A DNA stretch of 56,097 nucleotides from Chitinophaga pinensis (GTDB lineage Bacteria; Bacteroidota; Bacteroidia; NS11-12g; UBA9320), in NCBI GenBank assembly GCA_945897885.1, contig CAMDGU010000016.1, positions 1-56,097 of the forward strand, in the 5' to 3' direction. Each line of letters starts with the position of its first letter. Positions within the stretch are counted from its first letter, which is position 1. Positions 33,824 to 43,223 of the stretch are shown piece by piece. Made by a program: the position numbers and the translations under genes. The notes below the pieces were generated by a model. The model worked only from the letters and a program-made list of their open reading frames with translations. It was not told the origin of the DNA and searched no databases.

Positions 33824-35374
33824 TTGAAAAAGCAACTCCTCTTAATTCTCCTTTCGCCACTTATACTCGCAGTTGGATGGCCGCCACTCCCTAACGGTAT
33901 TTTATTGCTGTTTGGGTTTATTCCATTGTTATTACTGGAACAAGAGGCCCAAAAATGGTACCGATTAAAGGTTTACGTTTCGCTTTTACTATGGAATATT
34001 GGCACTACCTGGTGGGTGTGGAATGCCTCGCCCGAAGGTTGTATTGCCATGCTTTTGGCCAATTCGGGCCTAATGTTACTTCCATTTGTTTTTTATCGAA
34101 GGGTAAAAAAAAATTATGGCCTTGAAACTGGCCTAACCGCATGGATAATAAGCTGGCTGGCTATGGAGTATTTGCATCTTAATTGGGAAATTGCCTACCC
34201 CTGGCTTAATCTTGGAAACGGATTAGCCGTGTTTCCTCAAGCAATACAATGGTATGAATACACAGGAACATTAGGAGGAACATTATGGATACTTGTTGTG
34301 AATGCCTTGGCATTTTCATATTACATTAATAAAACCAAACGAAACCATTGGGTTACACTTTCGGCAATTGTATTACCCATTTCCATTTCGCTTCTTGTTT
34401 TGGTAAATCCCATTATTGAAAAAAAACCTTCAAAAAATGTGGTGGTGGTTCAACCAAATATTGACCCCTATAAAAAATTTGAAGCTGAAGACCCTATTTC
34501 AGAGGTTAATTACTTTATAAAAATGGCCGAAACTCAGGTAGATTCAAATACTGAGTTTCTTTTGTTTCCTGAAACCGGCCTTACCGAAAATTGCGAAGAA
34601 GCTTATGTAAACAATGCTACAACCTATATCATGTTGAAGCAATGGCTTAAAAAATACCCAAAACTCACCTTGGTTTCAGGCAGTAATACCTATCGTTTTT
34701 TTGATTCAACCAACCGAACAAGCACTTCCAGAAGACACTACTCAGGCAAGTATTATGATGTTTACAATTCATCCATTGTAATGAATCAATCGGGGGTTAT
34801 TGACATTTATCGCAAATCAAAACTTGTACCCGGCGTTGAAAAAATGCCTTATACCAAAGTATTTAGTTTTCTTGAAAATTATGCCATTGATTTGGGAGGA
34901 ATAAGTGGTAGCTTAGGTGAAGATACTCTGGCCAGAGTATTTTATTCAAACACGAAAATTGGAGCCGCACCGCTCATTTGCTACGAAAGCATATTTGGTG
35001 AATACGTTTCATCCTTTGTAAAAAATGGAGCCAATACCATTTTTATTTTAACCAATGACGGCTGGTGGGGCAATACTCCCGGATACAGGCACCATAAACT
35101 ATATGCCAGTTTAAGAGCCATAGAAAACCGTCGCGATGTGGTGAGATGCACCAATACCGGCACCAGTTGCATTATTGATAAAAAGGGAAACATACAGGGC
35201 GAAACGCCTTGGTGGCAGCCGGCTACCGTTACTTATAAAATTGATTCTTCTCAACAATTGACTTTTTATACCCAATATGGCGATTATATTGGCAAAATGG
35301 CCGCATGGCTTTTTGGAATTGTATTTATTTTGTCAATTGCCGGAAAAAGCATTAGTAGAAAAATTTTTTCCTAA
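33824..35374 (+). CDS. lnt: Apolipoprotein N-acyltransferase
   Basis: 516 residues from TTG 33824, or 531 if ATG 33779 is used; the TTG start gives MKKQLLLILLSPLILAVGWP, the usual Lnt beginning, and puts the start after the promoter element at 33808. Lnt adds the third acyl chain to the N-terminal Cys of lipoproteins in the inner membrane. Six or more membrane helices fill the first 210 residues, then a nitrilase domain with the catalytic triad: Glu in FPETGLTEN, Lys in RKSKLVPG and Cys in PLICYESIFG. The window holds several lipoproteins that would be its substrates. The stop is 21 bases before porZ. Confidence 0.92.
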   Translation: MKKQLLLILLSPLILAVGWPPLPNGILLLFGFIPLLLLEQEAQKWYRLKVYVSLLLWNIGTTWWVWNASPEGCIAMLLANSGLMLLPFVFYRRVKKNYGLETGLTAWIISWLAMEYLHLNWEIAYPWLNLGNGLAVFPQAIQWYEYTGTLGGTLWILVVNALAFSYYINKTKRNHWVTLSAIVLPISISLLVLVNPIIEKKPSKNVVVVQPNIDPYKKFEAEDPISEVNYFIKMAETQVDSNTEFLLFPETGLTENCEEAYVNNATTYIMLKQWLKKYPKLTLVSGSNTYRFFDSTNRTSTSRRHYSGKYYDVYNSSIVMNQSGVIDIYRKSKLVPGVEKMPYTKVFSFLENYAIDLGGISGSLGEDTLARVFYSNTKIGAAPLICYESIFGEYVSSFVKNGANTIFILTNDGWWGNTPGYRHHKLYASLRAIENRRDVVRCTNTGTSCIIDKKGNIQGETPWWQPATVTYKIDSSQQLTFYTQYGDYIGKMAAWLFGIVFILSIAGKSISRKIFS

Positions 35375-35395
35375 ATTTACCGTTCTATCTGTTCA

Positions 35396-37657
35396 ATGAC
35401 CAAACGACTCATTTTAATCCCTCTCATACTTCTATTTCCAATACTTATTTGGGCTCAGGAAAAAACAAACTATAATGGAGTAGGTCGCTGGCGAACGCAT
35501 TTTCCATATAAGGATGTAAAGCAAATACAGGAAGCCGGAGATTTTATTTATGTAATGCCCGAAAAAGGATTTATAACCTACCACCAGCCAAGCGGTGAAA
35601 TAAGTAAATACTCAAAAGTAAATGGTTTTAGTGATATAGATATTTCAATTATGAGGTATATCGAACCTCTTAACAAAATGATATTTGTATATGCCACAGG
35701 CGATATTGACATTCTTAATTTAACAGATAATTCTATTCAAAATATCCCTGATATTTTACGAAAAAGCATCTTAGGCGAAAAAGAATTTTATGACCTTCAA
35801 TATTTTGATGGCAAAGCTTATTTATCAAGCAGCTTTGGAATAATTTTAATTGATATAAATAAACTTGAGATAAGTGATTCATACCAAAACATAGGCCCTT
35901 CGGGTGCAGTTGTTCCTGTTTTTTCAGTTATTCATTACAATAACCATCTGTATGCAGGAACCAATAAAGGTATTTTACGGGCCAAAGCCACAGGAGTAAA
36001 TTTAAGCGATTTTCAGAATTGGGAACTTGTAAAACCGGGCATTGAAAGCAAGTTGCTCCGGGTATTTGACGGTAATTTATACGCTGTTAATGATTCTATT
36101 TATCAAATTTTTGATGGCAGTATATGGAAGAATGTAAGAGGTGGAAACAAAAAAAATGTGGTAAGCCTTGAGTTATGTCATAACAAACTCATTGAAACAC
36201 ATTGGGGCGGTTATATTATTTCAAAAACAGGTGGAGCCATAGATAGTATTAGGGAAAATGCGGTTGCATTTGGAATCATTGACAGAAACAACCTATTGTG
36301 GACGGGAGGAGATGGCTTAGGTTTTTTTAATATTAAACCCAATGGCAATTACGGCTATTTTGGAATTAACGGACCAAACAGCATCTCAACAAATACTATT
36401 GCTGGCTGGGGGGATGAAATTTGGGTAACCAGCGGAGGGCCGGGATTTGTTTTTGGGCCAACTTTTAATGGAGCAGGGTATTACCATTTTAAAGATAATA
36501 AATGGGAAAATCGCCCTAAGGCTCCTCAAGATCTAATTTCGATGTATGATTTTTCGAGTATTGCCATAAATAAAACAACGGGTGAAACCTGGTTGGGAAG
36601 CCATGCTACAGGCATTGCCCGCTTTCAAAATGGTAAATTTGTGGAACGGTTTGATTCATACAATAGTACCTTACGAAAACAAGCCGGTTTATACACTATA
36701 GTTCCCGGTTTGGCAATGGATAGTAAGAATAATTTATGGGCCGCCAATTATGATGCCGATAGCTGTGTTTCTGTTAGATTAACTAATGGTGCATGGCAAT
36801 CGTATAAAATCAGTACCAAATCTGTTGGAGAGATGGTAATTGATGATTTAGACCAAAAATGGATGGTAACACCGCGAATTGGAAGTTCAGGTATAGCTAT
36901 ATTTAAAGAAGCGACAAAAGGAAGCCCGCAACGCCAGCGATTATTAATGAAAGGAAAAGGAGTTGGCGATTTGCCTTCAAATCGTGTAAATACTTTAATA
37001 GTAGACAAGGACAATGAAATATGGATAGGAACCGACGAAGGTTTGGCTGTTTTTTTTAACCCTGCCAGAGCATTTGATCTTGAAGAAGATGCACAACGTA
37101 TTATTGTAGATCAAAATGGGGTGGTTGGCTATCTATTAGGTAGCGAAACCATAAATGACATGTGCATCGATGGTGCTAATAGGAAATGGGTAGCCACTAA
37201 TAACGGGGCCTTTTTGATAGAAAAAGATGGAACAAGTGTATTAAACCATTTTACCGTTGACAATTCACCATTGCCAAGTAATATTATTAAGTCGATTGGG
37301 GTAAATGGTGTATCGGGTGAAGTATTTTTTGGAACCCAAAACGGTTTAATATCCTACGGGGGAAATGCAACAGATGCCAGTGATACACATGGCGATGAGG
37401 TTAAAATATACCCTAACCCTGTGTATGAAAACTATGATGGCGATATTACCATCCAAGGTTTACCGGATTATGCCACTGTAAAGATAACAGACGTATCGGG
37501 TAAAATTATTTATGAAACTTTATCGAATGGAGGAATAGCCACTTGGAATGGAAAAATGTTTAATGGCAAAAGACCTCAAACAGGTATTTACTTAATATTT
37601 AGCAGTAATAAAGAAGACAAGGACAGTAAAGTAAGTAAGCTGTTTTTTGTGAATTGA
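35396..37657 (+). CDS. porZ: Type 9 secretion system protein PorZ
   Basis: 753 residues. Signal peptide 1-20 (ends PILIWAQ), then two beta-propellers of seven blades in the two-component-regulator-propeller style: GVGRWRTHFPYKDVKQI, FITYHQPSGEISKYSKVNG, NLWAANYDADS, DNEIWIGTDEGLAVF and NRKWVATNNGAFLIE. The C-terminal 85 residues are a T9SS sorting-like domain (KIYPNPVYENYDGDITIQG, ending SKLFFVN). In Porphyromonas gingivalis PorZ is a surface member of the attachment complex that binds anionic lipopolysaccharide and works with PorU to cut sorting signals. Here it is coupled to a GT-C gene (1-base overlap) and then recO, near where porZ usually lies. The identification rests on length, architecture and neighbours. 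Confidence 0.82.
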   Translation: MTKRLILIPLILLFPILIWAQEKTNYNGVGRWRTHFPYKDVKQIQEAGDFIYVMPEKGFITYHQPSGEISKYSKVNGFSDIDISIMRYIEPLNKMIFVYATGDIDILNLTDNSIQNIPDILRKSILGEKEFYDLQYFDGKAYLSSSFGIILIDINKLEISDSYQNIGPSGAVVPVFSVIHYNNHLYAGTNKGILRAKATGVNLSDFQNWELVKPGIESKLLRVFDGNLYAVNDSIYQIFDGSIWKNVRGGNKKNVVSLELCHNKLIETHWGGYIISKTGGAIDSIRENAVAFGIIDRNNLLWTGGDGLGFFNIKPNGNYGYFGINGPNSISTNTIAGWGDEIWVTSGGPGFVFGPTFNGAGYYHFKDNKWENRPKAPQDLISMYDFSSIAINKTTGETWLGSHATGIARFQNGKFVERFDSYNSTLRKQAGLYTIVPGLAMDSKNNLWAANYDADSCVSVRLTNGAWQSYKISTKSVGEMVIDDLDQKWMVTPRIGSSGIAIFKEATKGSPQRQRLLMKGKGVGDLPSNRVNTLIVDKDNEIWIGTDEGLAVFFNPARAFDLEEDAQRIIVDQNGVVGYLLGSETINDMCIDGANRKWVATNNGAFLIEKDGTSVLNHFTVDNSPLPSNIIKSIGVNGVSGEVFFGTQNGLISYGGNATDASDTHGDEVKIYPNPVYENYDGDITIQGLPDYATVKITDVSGKIIYETLSNGGIATWNGKMFNGKRPQTGIYLIFSSNKEDKDSKVSKLFFVN

Positions 37658-39342
37658 TGCGGCGGCTATTTAAATATACAAACGCATTTTTTATTGGCTT
37701 TTGGGCGGTATTATTTTCTTGGATTCAATTTGGTTCATATACCGGTTTCACAAATAATTGTATTCAGATATTAGGTATTAACGGAAATCAAAAAGAAAAA
37801 TTTTTAACCCTTATTACCCCACATATAGTTTCACAATTAAAATGGCTTTTTCTATTTTTATTAATTTTTCAGGCCACGCTTTTAATAATTGCATTTAAAA
37901 AACCGCACTACTTAAAAGCTTTAAAATTTTGCCTCACACCTTTTATTGAGTTTCCTCAATGGCTTTGGAAAAGCTTTAAAATTTTGGGCAATAATGAAAA
38001 AATAGGGTTCGGTGTGTTTTTATTAACCCTAATTATTCAACGTCTTTGGCTAAGTTATAATACTGATGTTATATACGATGAAGCCTGGACTTATTTGGCC
38101 TTTACTTCTAAAAATCCATTCTTGGCAGCTTGTTTTTACCCCACCTCCAATAACCATATTCTATTTTCTCATCTCACTCAAATTACAAAAATTCTGCCTT
38201 TTGACATACTGACCAATTTAAGGTTGGCGGCTTTGTTCTCAAATATTTTGGCAATATCAACCTTTTTCTTTTGCTTACGAAAATTTGTAAGCCCTATTTC
38301 TGCATGGTGTGTATCACTCTTATTTGCCTTCAGTTTTCCTTTAGTTTATTATGGATTTGTAGCCCGGGGATATTCTCTCATCTTACTATTTTTCACTGTT
38401 GGTTTCTTTTCACTACTCCAAATACTTCAAAATTCTAACAACAAAAAGGTATGGTATTATCTAATGCTTTCATCTGTTTTGGGATTTTATACCATCCCAA
38501 TTTATTTGTATCCATTTGTTAGCTTGTTTGGTTTTGCCTTATTATTCTTTATTATAATTAAAAATACTCATGGCATTTTTAAAACAATACAATTTGGAGT
38601 AATTACATGCATTTTAACTCTAATATTCTATTTGCCTGTTTTTGTTGTGAGTGGCATAAAATCAGTAACTAGTAATAAGTTTGTCCAATCATTAAGCTAT
38701 GATAAAATTTTTGAAGGAATAGGTATGCACCTTACTAATACGATTTCCTTTTTTATTGGAAGTAATTTTGGCTATTTGGCACTAATTGCTGTAGGACTTT
38801 TACTAATTCCAATGTTTAAAAACCCTATGGTAAGAAAATACATCTACCTCTGTTTTTTTTTAATAATTTCCGTCCCAATAATTATTTTCATTCATAAAGT
38901 ATTGCCTGTTGAACGAACCTGGATTTACCTTTTGATTCCAATTCTCTTTTTAATTGGCATTGGTATTAATGAACTTAAAATATCGAAATGGTTATTGGGT
39001 TTCTGTATTATTTATGCCGGGCTAATTCACTTTGGGTGGAAAAAACAAATGCTTTGGTATGATAAAATTTGTAAGGAGGATTATGTTCAAGGCCGTTACT
39101 TTTCAAACTATTTTAAAGATAATAAAGTTACGATAATAACGTCTAGCCGCATGAATAGTTATTTAAAATTCAACAAACTTTTAAAAAATGAAACTTGGGA
39201 AATTTCAGACATTCCATCATCTTTACCCAATTTAGATGCTTACTACATTCACTATTTAGAAAAAGATTCCAAACTACCGTCAGGCTTGGTTAAAATAACT
39301 TCTATTGAAGATTATGAATTGTATAAAACCAATTATAAATGA
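37657..39342 (+). CDS. Polytopic GT-C (family 39-like) glycosyltransferase
   Basis: 561 residues from ATG 37657, overlapping the porZ stop by one base. The protein is almost all membrane: about 12 helices, with a short extracytoplasmic C-terminal part (about residues 460-561). The first luminal loop holds DVIYDEAWTY near residue 147, the Asp/Glu loop of GT-C enzymes, followed by NNHILFSHL and, near 243, ARGYSLILLF, all in the family-39/ArnT arrangement. Such enzymes move a sugar from a polyprenyl-phosphate donor onto lipid, glycan or protein at the outer face of the inner membrane. It sits between porZ and recO; a role in lipopolysaccharide modification needed for T9SS anchoring is a guess from position. 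It overlaps recO by four bases. Confidence 0.72.
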   Translation: MRRLFKYTNAFFIGFWAVLFSWIQFGSYTGFTNNCIQILGINGNQKEKFLTLITPHIVSQLKWLFLFLLIFQATLLIIAFKKPHYLKALKFCLTPFIEFPQWLWKSFKILGNNEKIGFGVFLLTLIIQRLWLSYNTDVIYDEAWTYLAFTSKNPFLAACFYPTSNNHILFSHLTQITKILPFDILTNLRLAALFSNILAISTFFFCLRKFVSPISAWCVSLLFAFSFPLVYYGFVARGYSLILLFFTVGFFSLLQILQNSNNKKVWYYLMLSSVLGFYTIPIYLYPFVSLFGFALLFFIIIKNTHGIFKTIQFGVITCILTLIFYLPVFVVSGIKSVTSNKFVQSLSYDKIFEGIGMHLTNTISFFIGSNFGYLALIAVGLLLIPMFKNPMVRKYIYLCFFLIISVPIIIFIHKVLPVERTWIYLLIPILFLIGIGINELKISKWLLGFCIIYAGLIHFGWKKQMLWYDKICKEDYVQGRYFSNYFKDNKVTIITSSRMNSYLKFNKLLKNETWEISDIPSSLPNLDAYYIHYLEKDSKLPSGLVKITSIEDYELYKTNYK

Positions 39343-40064
39343 TACTAAAAACCGAAGCCATTTGTATAAAAAATACCCGCTATGGCGAATCTTCAGTTAT
39401 TAGCAAAATGTTTACTGTAGAGCATGGCTTAAGTTCTTACATTATTCAAGGACTAAATAGAAAATCAAGTATTATAAGGCCTTCGCACATCTCATCGGGC
39501 AATATTGTTGAAATGGTTATTTATCAAAAACCAAATTCGACCCTCCAACGTGTTAAAGAATTAAAGGTTGTGATGCCTTTGATTCAAATACACATTGATA
39601 TGAGAAAGAATGCAATTCTTCAGTTTATTCTCGAAATAATTTCAAAAACCAATGAAGACGATTTGAAGGATATAATTGTTTACCAATTTCTAAAACAGTC
39701 AATTCTTGATTTAGAAAATTCGAAAGATGAAATAGGAAATGTTCCATTACTTTTTTTATGCCATTATCTAAAATTCTCAGGTTGGTTTCCTAACCTAGAA
39801 ATTTGGAAGCAAGGTGATATTTTTAATTTAAATGAGGGCAGGTTTTATAAATCGCAACTGCACTTAACTGAGGAATTATCAGAAATATTGAGCAATGAAC
39901 TCCATAAAATACTGCTAGAAGTTCAAAATCATTCTGATTTAAAAATATTTAAGATTTCGCACAAAAAAGAAATATTTAATATTTTATTACTCTATTATGA
40001 AATACATATTCTTAAAGGCAGGAAAATAAAATCACCCTCTATTTTGGCAGAAGTACTAGCATAA
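39339..40064 (+). CDS. recO: DNA repair protein RecO
   Basis: 241 residues. The ATG at 39339 overlaps the stop of the preceding gene (ATGA). RecO loads RecA onto SSB-coated single-stranded DNA with RecR in the RecF pathway. The N-terminal OB fold is clear: ILKTEAICIKNTRYGESSVI, MFTVEHGLSSYIIQG and GNIVEMVIYQ. The remainder is helical. The zinc-binding cysteines of some RecO proteins are not present, which is common in this phylum. Last gene of the porZ operon, followed by a bidirectional terminator. Confidence 0.9.
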   Translation: MILKTEAICIKNTRYGESSVISKMFTVEHGLSSYIIQGLNRKSSIIRPSHISSGNIVEMVIYQKPNSTLQRVKELKVVMPLIQIHIDMRKNAILQFILEIISKTNEDDLKDIIVYQFLKQSILDLENSKDEIGNVPLLFLCHYLKFSGWFPNLEIWKQGDIFNLNEGRFYKSQLHLTEELSEILSNELHKILLEVQNHSDLKIFKISHKKEIFNILLLYYEIHILKGRKIKSPSILAEVLA

Positions 40065-40102
40065 AAAAAACGCCATTAAATTTTAATGGCGTTTTTTTTA
40101 TG
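40061..40102. terminator. Bidirectional intrinsic terminator
   Basis: A perfect hairpin, CGCCATTAA (40071-40079) with TTAATGGCG (40083-40091), flanked by eight A and eight T. It separates recO and the minus-strand OmpA-like gene and should work both ways. Confidence 0.92.
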
Positions 40103-40112
40103 CTTTAATAAC

Positions 40113-41549
40113 TTATTTCTTAGCTTTAATATCTATTCGTTGTTTTGAATATTTACCTCCCATTGTTTCAGGCTTGGTTTGCACATAAAACTTAGATCTT
40201 GATATACCAAAATAGGTAACCAAATATTCTATAACAACATTAGTTTTTGTGCGTGCACTTTGCTCTGATGATTTATTCATGCCATAATATCCAATTATAT
40301 CTATTGACAAATCAGGACACTGCTGCATCTTATTACCGATTAAGTAAATGGCAACAAATGCCTCTGGCCTAAATTCATTATCTTCATCTACAAAAACAGA
40401 AGGAAGTGTTACATCATTGCAATCACAACATGACCCCCCCCCCCCACTTGCACCCGATTTTATTTCAAGCTTACGGCCGGTTCTATCAACTAAGCTGCCG
40501 GCTGGTGTGTCAAATTCTTCATCTTTACAATCTGGAACACCATCACCATCCATATCATAAACTTTACCATTTTCATCTACCTGATCACAAGGTGATAATT
40601 TTTCATCATCTCTATAATCCGGAACTTTATCCCCGTCTGAATCAATTGCAACACCATTGCCATAAACTTGGATACCCTTTGGAGTTGCAGGTTCTGCATC
40701 AAATTTATCCGCCACTCCATCACTATCTGAATCCGCTATTGCGTTTTCACCTTCTTCTACTATTTTCTGAGTTGGGTTAATCCAATCCATATGCTGTTCA
40801 TTATCTGTTTTACCAAACTTATAACTACCGTGTAATCCTAGTAAAGAATATGAATCAAAGGTTCTATTTGACCATACAGCAAAACTAAAGGCATCTATCA
40901 AGTCCTTTCTAGTTACATTATACCTATATTCAAACCCAATATCAAACCTATTATTTATTTTTTTGGATATACCAAATCCAAAGGGCACATGAGTGTTGTA
41001 ACCTTTAAATAAAAAGATTGTATCACTATTATTTCGATTCCCCGAAAATAGAGACTGCTTACTCCGCCCTTTTAGTGTACCTTCAGTATTATTATGCATA
41101 AATCCTACACCAGCCAATAAATAAAAATGCCATGGTCTTGGTTTTCTGACAAATGATAAATTATTCATTACCAACTGAGCTGTCATATCCAAATTCCAAA
41201 ACTTGTTTTTAAAATCATAATCATCTCCTTTACCTTCGGAATCCCATGAATTATAAAAACCGCTAAAAGAATATTTACTTGTCCTTTTATTTCTGCTACT
41301 TTTTAATAAACCTATATTTCCACCAACACATATCCCAAATGCAGGTGAAAAAGAATATTTATATCCCAATCCAACAAAAGCCCCCCCGGGTTTGCCTTGA
41401 TCTGCGTCTCCGTGAAAAAGAGTTGGACCTAAATTAAACTTTAGGGAATTTTTCTTAACAGACTGATAAGCATCATAATAAACTGGTTGCTTTTGAGAAA
41501 AAGCACAAAGTGAACCAAAAATAATTATTATTAAAATTAGCTTTTTCAA
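40113..41549 (-). CDS. OmpA-like outer-membrane protein with calcium-binding repeats
   Basis: 478 residues. Signal peptide 1-18 (ends CAFSQ), an outer-membrane beta-barrel (about 25-255), then a run of thrombospondin type 3-like repeats (DSDSDGVADKFD, DSDGDKVPDYRDD, DMDGDGVPDCKDE) at about 265-355, and a C-terminal OmpA-like domain (about 385-478; LSIDIIGYYG, SARTKTNVVIEYLVTYFG). The OmpA part is degenerate: the usual peptidoglycan-binding Asp/Arg pair is only partly recognisable. Between the repeats and the OmpA part is a Gly-Cys linker, SGASGGGGSCC, encoded by an unbroken run of 12 G on the coding strand. Single-gene unit ending at the shared terminator. Likely links outer membrane and cell wall. 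Confidence 0.82.
   Translation of the reverse strand: MKKLILIIIIFGSLCAFSQKQPVYYDAYQSVKKNSLKFNLGPTLFHGDADQGKPGGAFVGLGYKYSFSPAFGICVGGNIGLLKSSRNKRTSKYSFSGFYNSWDSEGKGDDYDFKNKFWNLDMTAQLVMNNLSFVRKPRPWHFYLLAGVGFMHNNTEGTLKGRSKQSLFSGNRNNSDTIFLFKGYNTHVPFGFGISKKINNRFDIGFEYRYNVTRKDLIDAFSFAVWSNRTFDSYSLLGLHGSYKFGKTDNEQHMDWINPTQKIVEEGENAIADSDSDGVADKFDAEPATPKGIQVYGNGVAIDSDGDKVPDYRDDEKLSPCDQVDENGKVYDMDGDGVPDCKDEEFDTPAGSLVDRTGRKLEIKSGASGGGGSCCDCNDVTLPSVFVDEDNEFRPEAFVAIYLIGNKMQQCPDLSIDIIGYYGMNKSSEQSARTKTNVVIEYLVTYFGISRSKFYVQTKPETMGGKYSKQRIDIKAKK
40434..40445 (-). repeat. Homopolymeric G12 tract in the OmpA-like gene
   Basis: Twelve C on the plus strand, so 12 G in the coding strand, encode four Gly of the linker before the OmpA domain. 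In this AT-rich genome it is very unusual, and tracts of this length are prone to slippage, which would shift the frame upstream of the last 110 or so residues. Confidence 0.85.
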
Positions 41550-41651
41550 TTATTGTTTTTTTGAAGAAAATTAATCAAATTAGATTTTTTTTTTAATGCG
41601 TCGAATATAAGAGAATTTTTTTTCTAAAATGCCAATATTGTTACTATTTCC

Positions 41652-43223
41652 TCATAAAATAATTTTTATCAAAAAGGAAGAACATTTAACATAACTAGAT
41701 AAAGCCAGAGTCAATTTATCTGGATCCGCAACTAAATATATTTCTCTCTCTTGCCTAGTGTCAAAGGATCTTTCTTTCAATTTAAAAAGTTTTTTAAGAA
41801 CTGGATTTTCCATTGATCTCTTTAATTCTTCTTCAGATAATAAATTAGTTAATCTTGTAATTCCTTTTTGAAGTTCGTGTAACTCCTTAAATACCAATCC
41901 TGACTTTATTTCATTTAGGGTAAACTGGTCACCTAAATGTTTCACATTTGCTTGTATAATATTTACCTTCTCTTTTAAGACAAAAGAATTCGTATTACTA
42001 ATTTTCTGATAATCATCTACCAAATCTGATTCTTTTTTAAAGAGTTGCTTCCAATCAAAACCTATCTTTTCTATAAAATCTATATTTTTTATTGAAAGTT
42101 GCATTACCGAGTCTCTTTGAATTAAAGCCGGATATTTAAGTCCAAGCATTTTAAAAGCATCTTGTAATGACAACCAATATTCTACTTCTGCCGCTCCTCC
42201 TAGATATAAAAGATTTGGGAGTATGGTTTCCTGATAAAGTGGCCGGGTTATTACATTAGGACTGAGATTCTCAATTTTAGTTAAAATTTGATCTATGGAC
42301 AATTCTTCCTCCGAATCACCCTTAACTATTTTTTCATTTTTAACTTTTAGTTTTATGCGTTTGCTATTTTCTAACCAAAAGAAGTTTATTTCCTGAGCTT
42401 TTACTCTAGGTTCAAAGCCATGTCTTTTCAGTAATCTATTTTGCTCATTGTAACTATTAAATAAAATCTTTTCCTCTATTTCTTTTTTTGCAATTCCTGA
42501 AAAACTTTTCTTCAAAATTTTATCATCCGGATCTATAATTACTAATCCTTCTTCTCCAAAAATTTCATTCAACAAACCTCTTGAAGCTGCAGCCAAAGCT
42601 TTATCATTTGTATAATATTTCCTAAAAAGACTGTAGAGTTTTTTATTTTCTTCGGTTTTATCGGCTCTATTTTCTAACCTATCAATAAGTTCTGGCAATC
42701 CTTCACAACGAATCCTTCCAACGGCATCTCCAGATTCAGCTTCCCAAGTGTATTTTTCACCATAAAGTTTAACAAAATTTATTTCTTCTAAATCGTGGTC
42801 CTCACTAGCCATCCAAAAAACAGGAACAGCCTTAATTGTATTACTTAACGCATTAAAATTTTTAACATGCCTAAGCAATGACTGAATTTTATAAATAAAA
42901 AATAAAGGCCCCAAAAAGATATGTATTTGCTGACCTGTGGTGAATGAAAAGGTATTTGATTCCTTGAAAGAAATAATATTTTGGTAAACCTTGGAATTTT
43001 TACCCAACGGAATACCGTCTTGATCATACTGATTCAGTAAAGCCTTAACTAAAGTATTTCTGCTTGTTTCACTAAAATTTCTAACCTTAGCAAGTTCTAA
43101 AATGCCTTCATAATCTGTAACAAGTGGATTATTTATCCCTATATCTTTTCCCAATAAATAATCCTTTGCCAGCTTACTAACATAAGGCGTTTCAGTTATT
43201 GGGATATATTCGTTTTCAATCAT
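41652..43223 (-). CDS. bshC: Bacillithiol biosynthesis cysteine-adding enzyme BshC
   Basis: 523 residues, typical BshC length. It is thought to add cysteine to glucosaminyl-malate, the last step of bacillithiol synthesis. Family blocks are visible: FTTGQQIHIFLGPLFFIYK (about 93-111), VPVFWMASEDHDLEEINFVK (about 133-152), LYQETILPNLLYLGGAAEVE (about 324-343) and a helical coiled-coil C-terminal part (PALIQRDSVMQ). Its first eight bases overlap the end of rimO and ftsY lies just ahead, so bshC is the last gene of that operon. BshA and BshB are not in the window. Confidence 0.93.
   Translation of the reverse strand: MIENEYIPITETPYVSKLAKDYLLGKDIGINNPLVTDYEGILELAKVRNFSETSRNTLVKALLNQYDQDGIPLGKNSKVYQNIISFKESNTFSFTTGQQIHIFLGPLFFIYKIQSLLRHVKNFNALSNTIKAVPVFWMASEDHDLEEINFVKLYGEKYTWEAESGDAVGRIRCEGLPELIDRLENRADKTEENKKLYSLFRKYYTNDKALAAASRGLLNEIFGEEGLVIIDPDDKILKKSFSGIAKKEIEEKILFNSYNEQNRLLKRHGFEPRVKAQEINFFWLENSKRIKLKVKNEKIVKGDSEEELSIDQILTKIENLSPNVITRPLYQETILPNLLYLGGAAEVEYWLSLQDAFKMLGLKYPALIQRDSVMQLSIKNIDFIEKIGFDWKQLFKKESDLVDDYQKISNTNSFVLKEKVNIIQANVKHLGDQFTLNEIKSGLVFKELHELQKGITRLTNLLSEEELKRSMENPVLKKLFKLKERSFDTRQEREIYLVADPDKLTLALSSYVKCSSFLIKIIL

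Noticed and set aside
40406-40780. 124-codon plus-strand frame rich in His, Leu and Pro
   Set aside because: Antisense shadow of the Asp/Gly-rich repeats and G12 tract of the OmpA-like gene; no independent signal.
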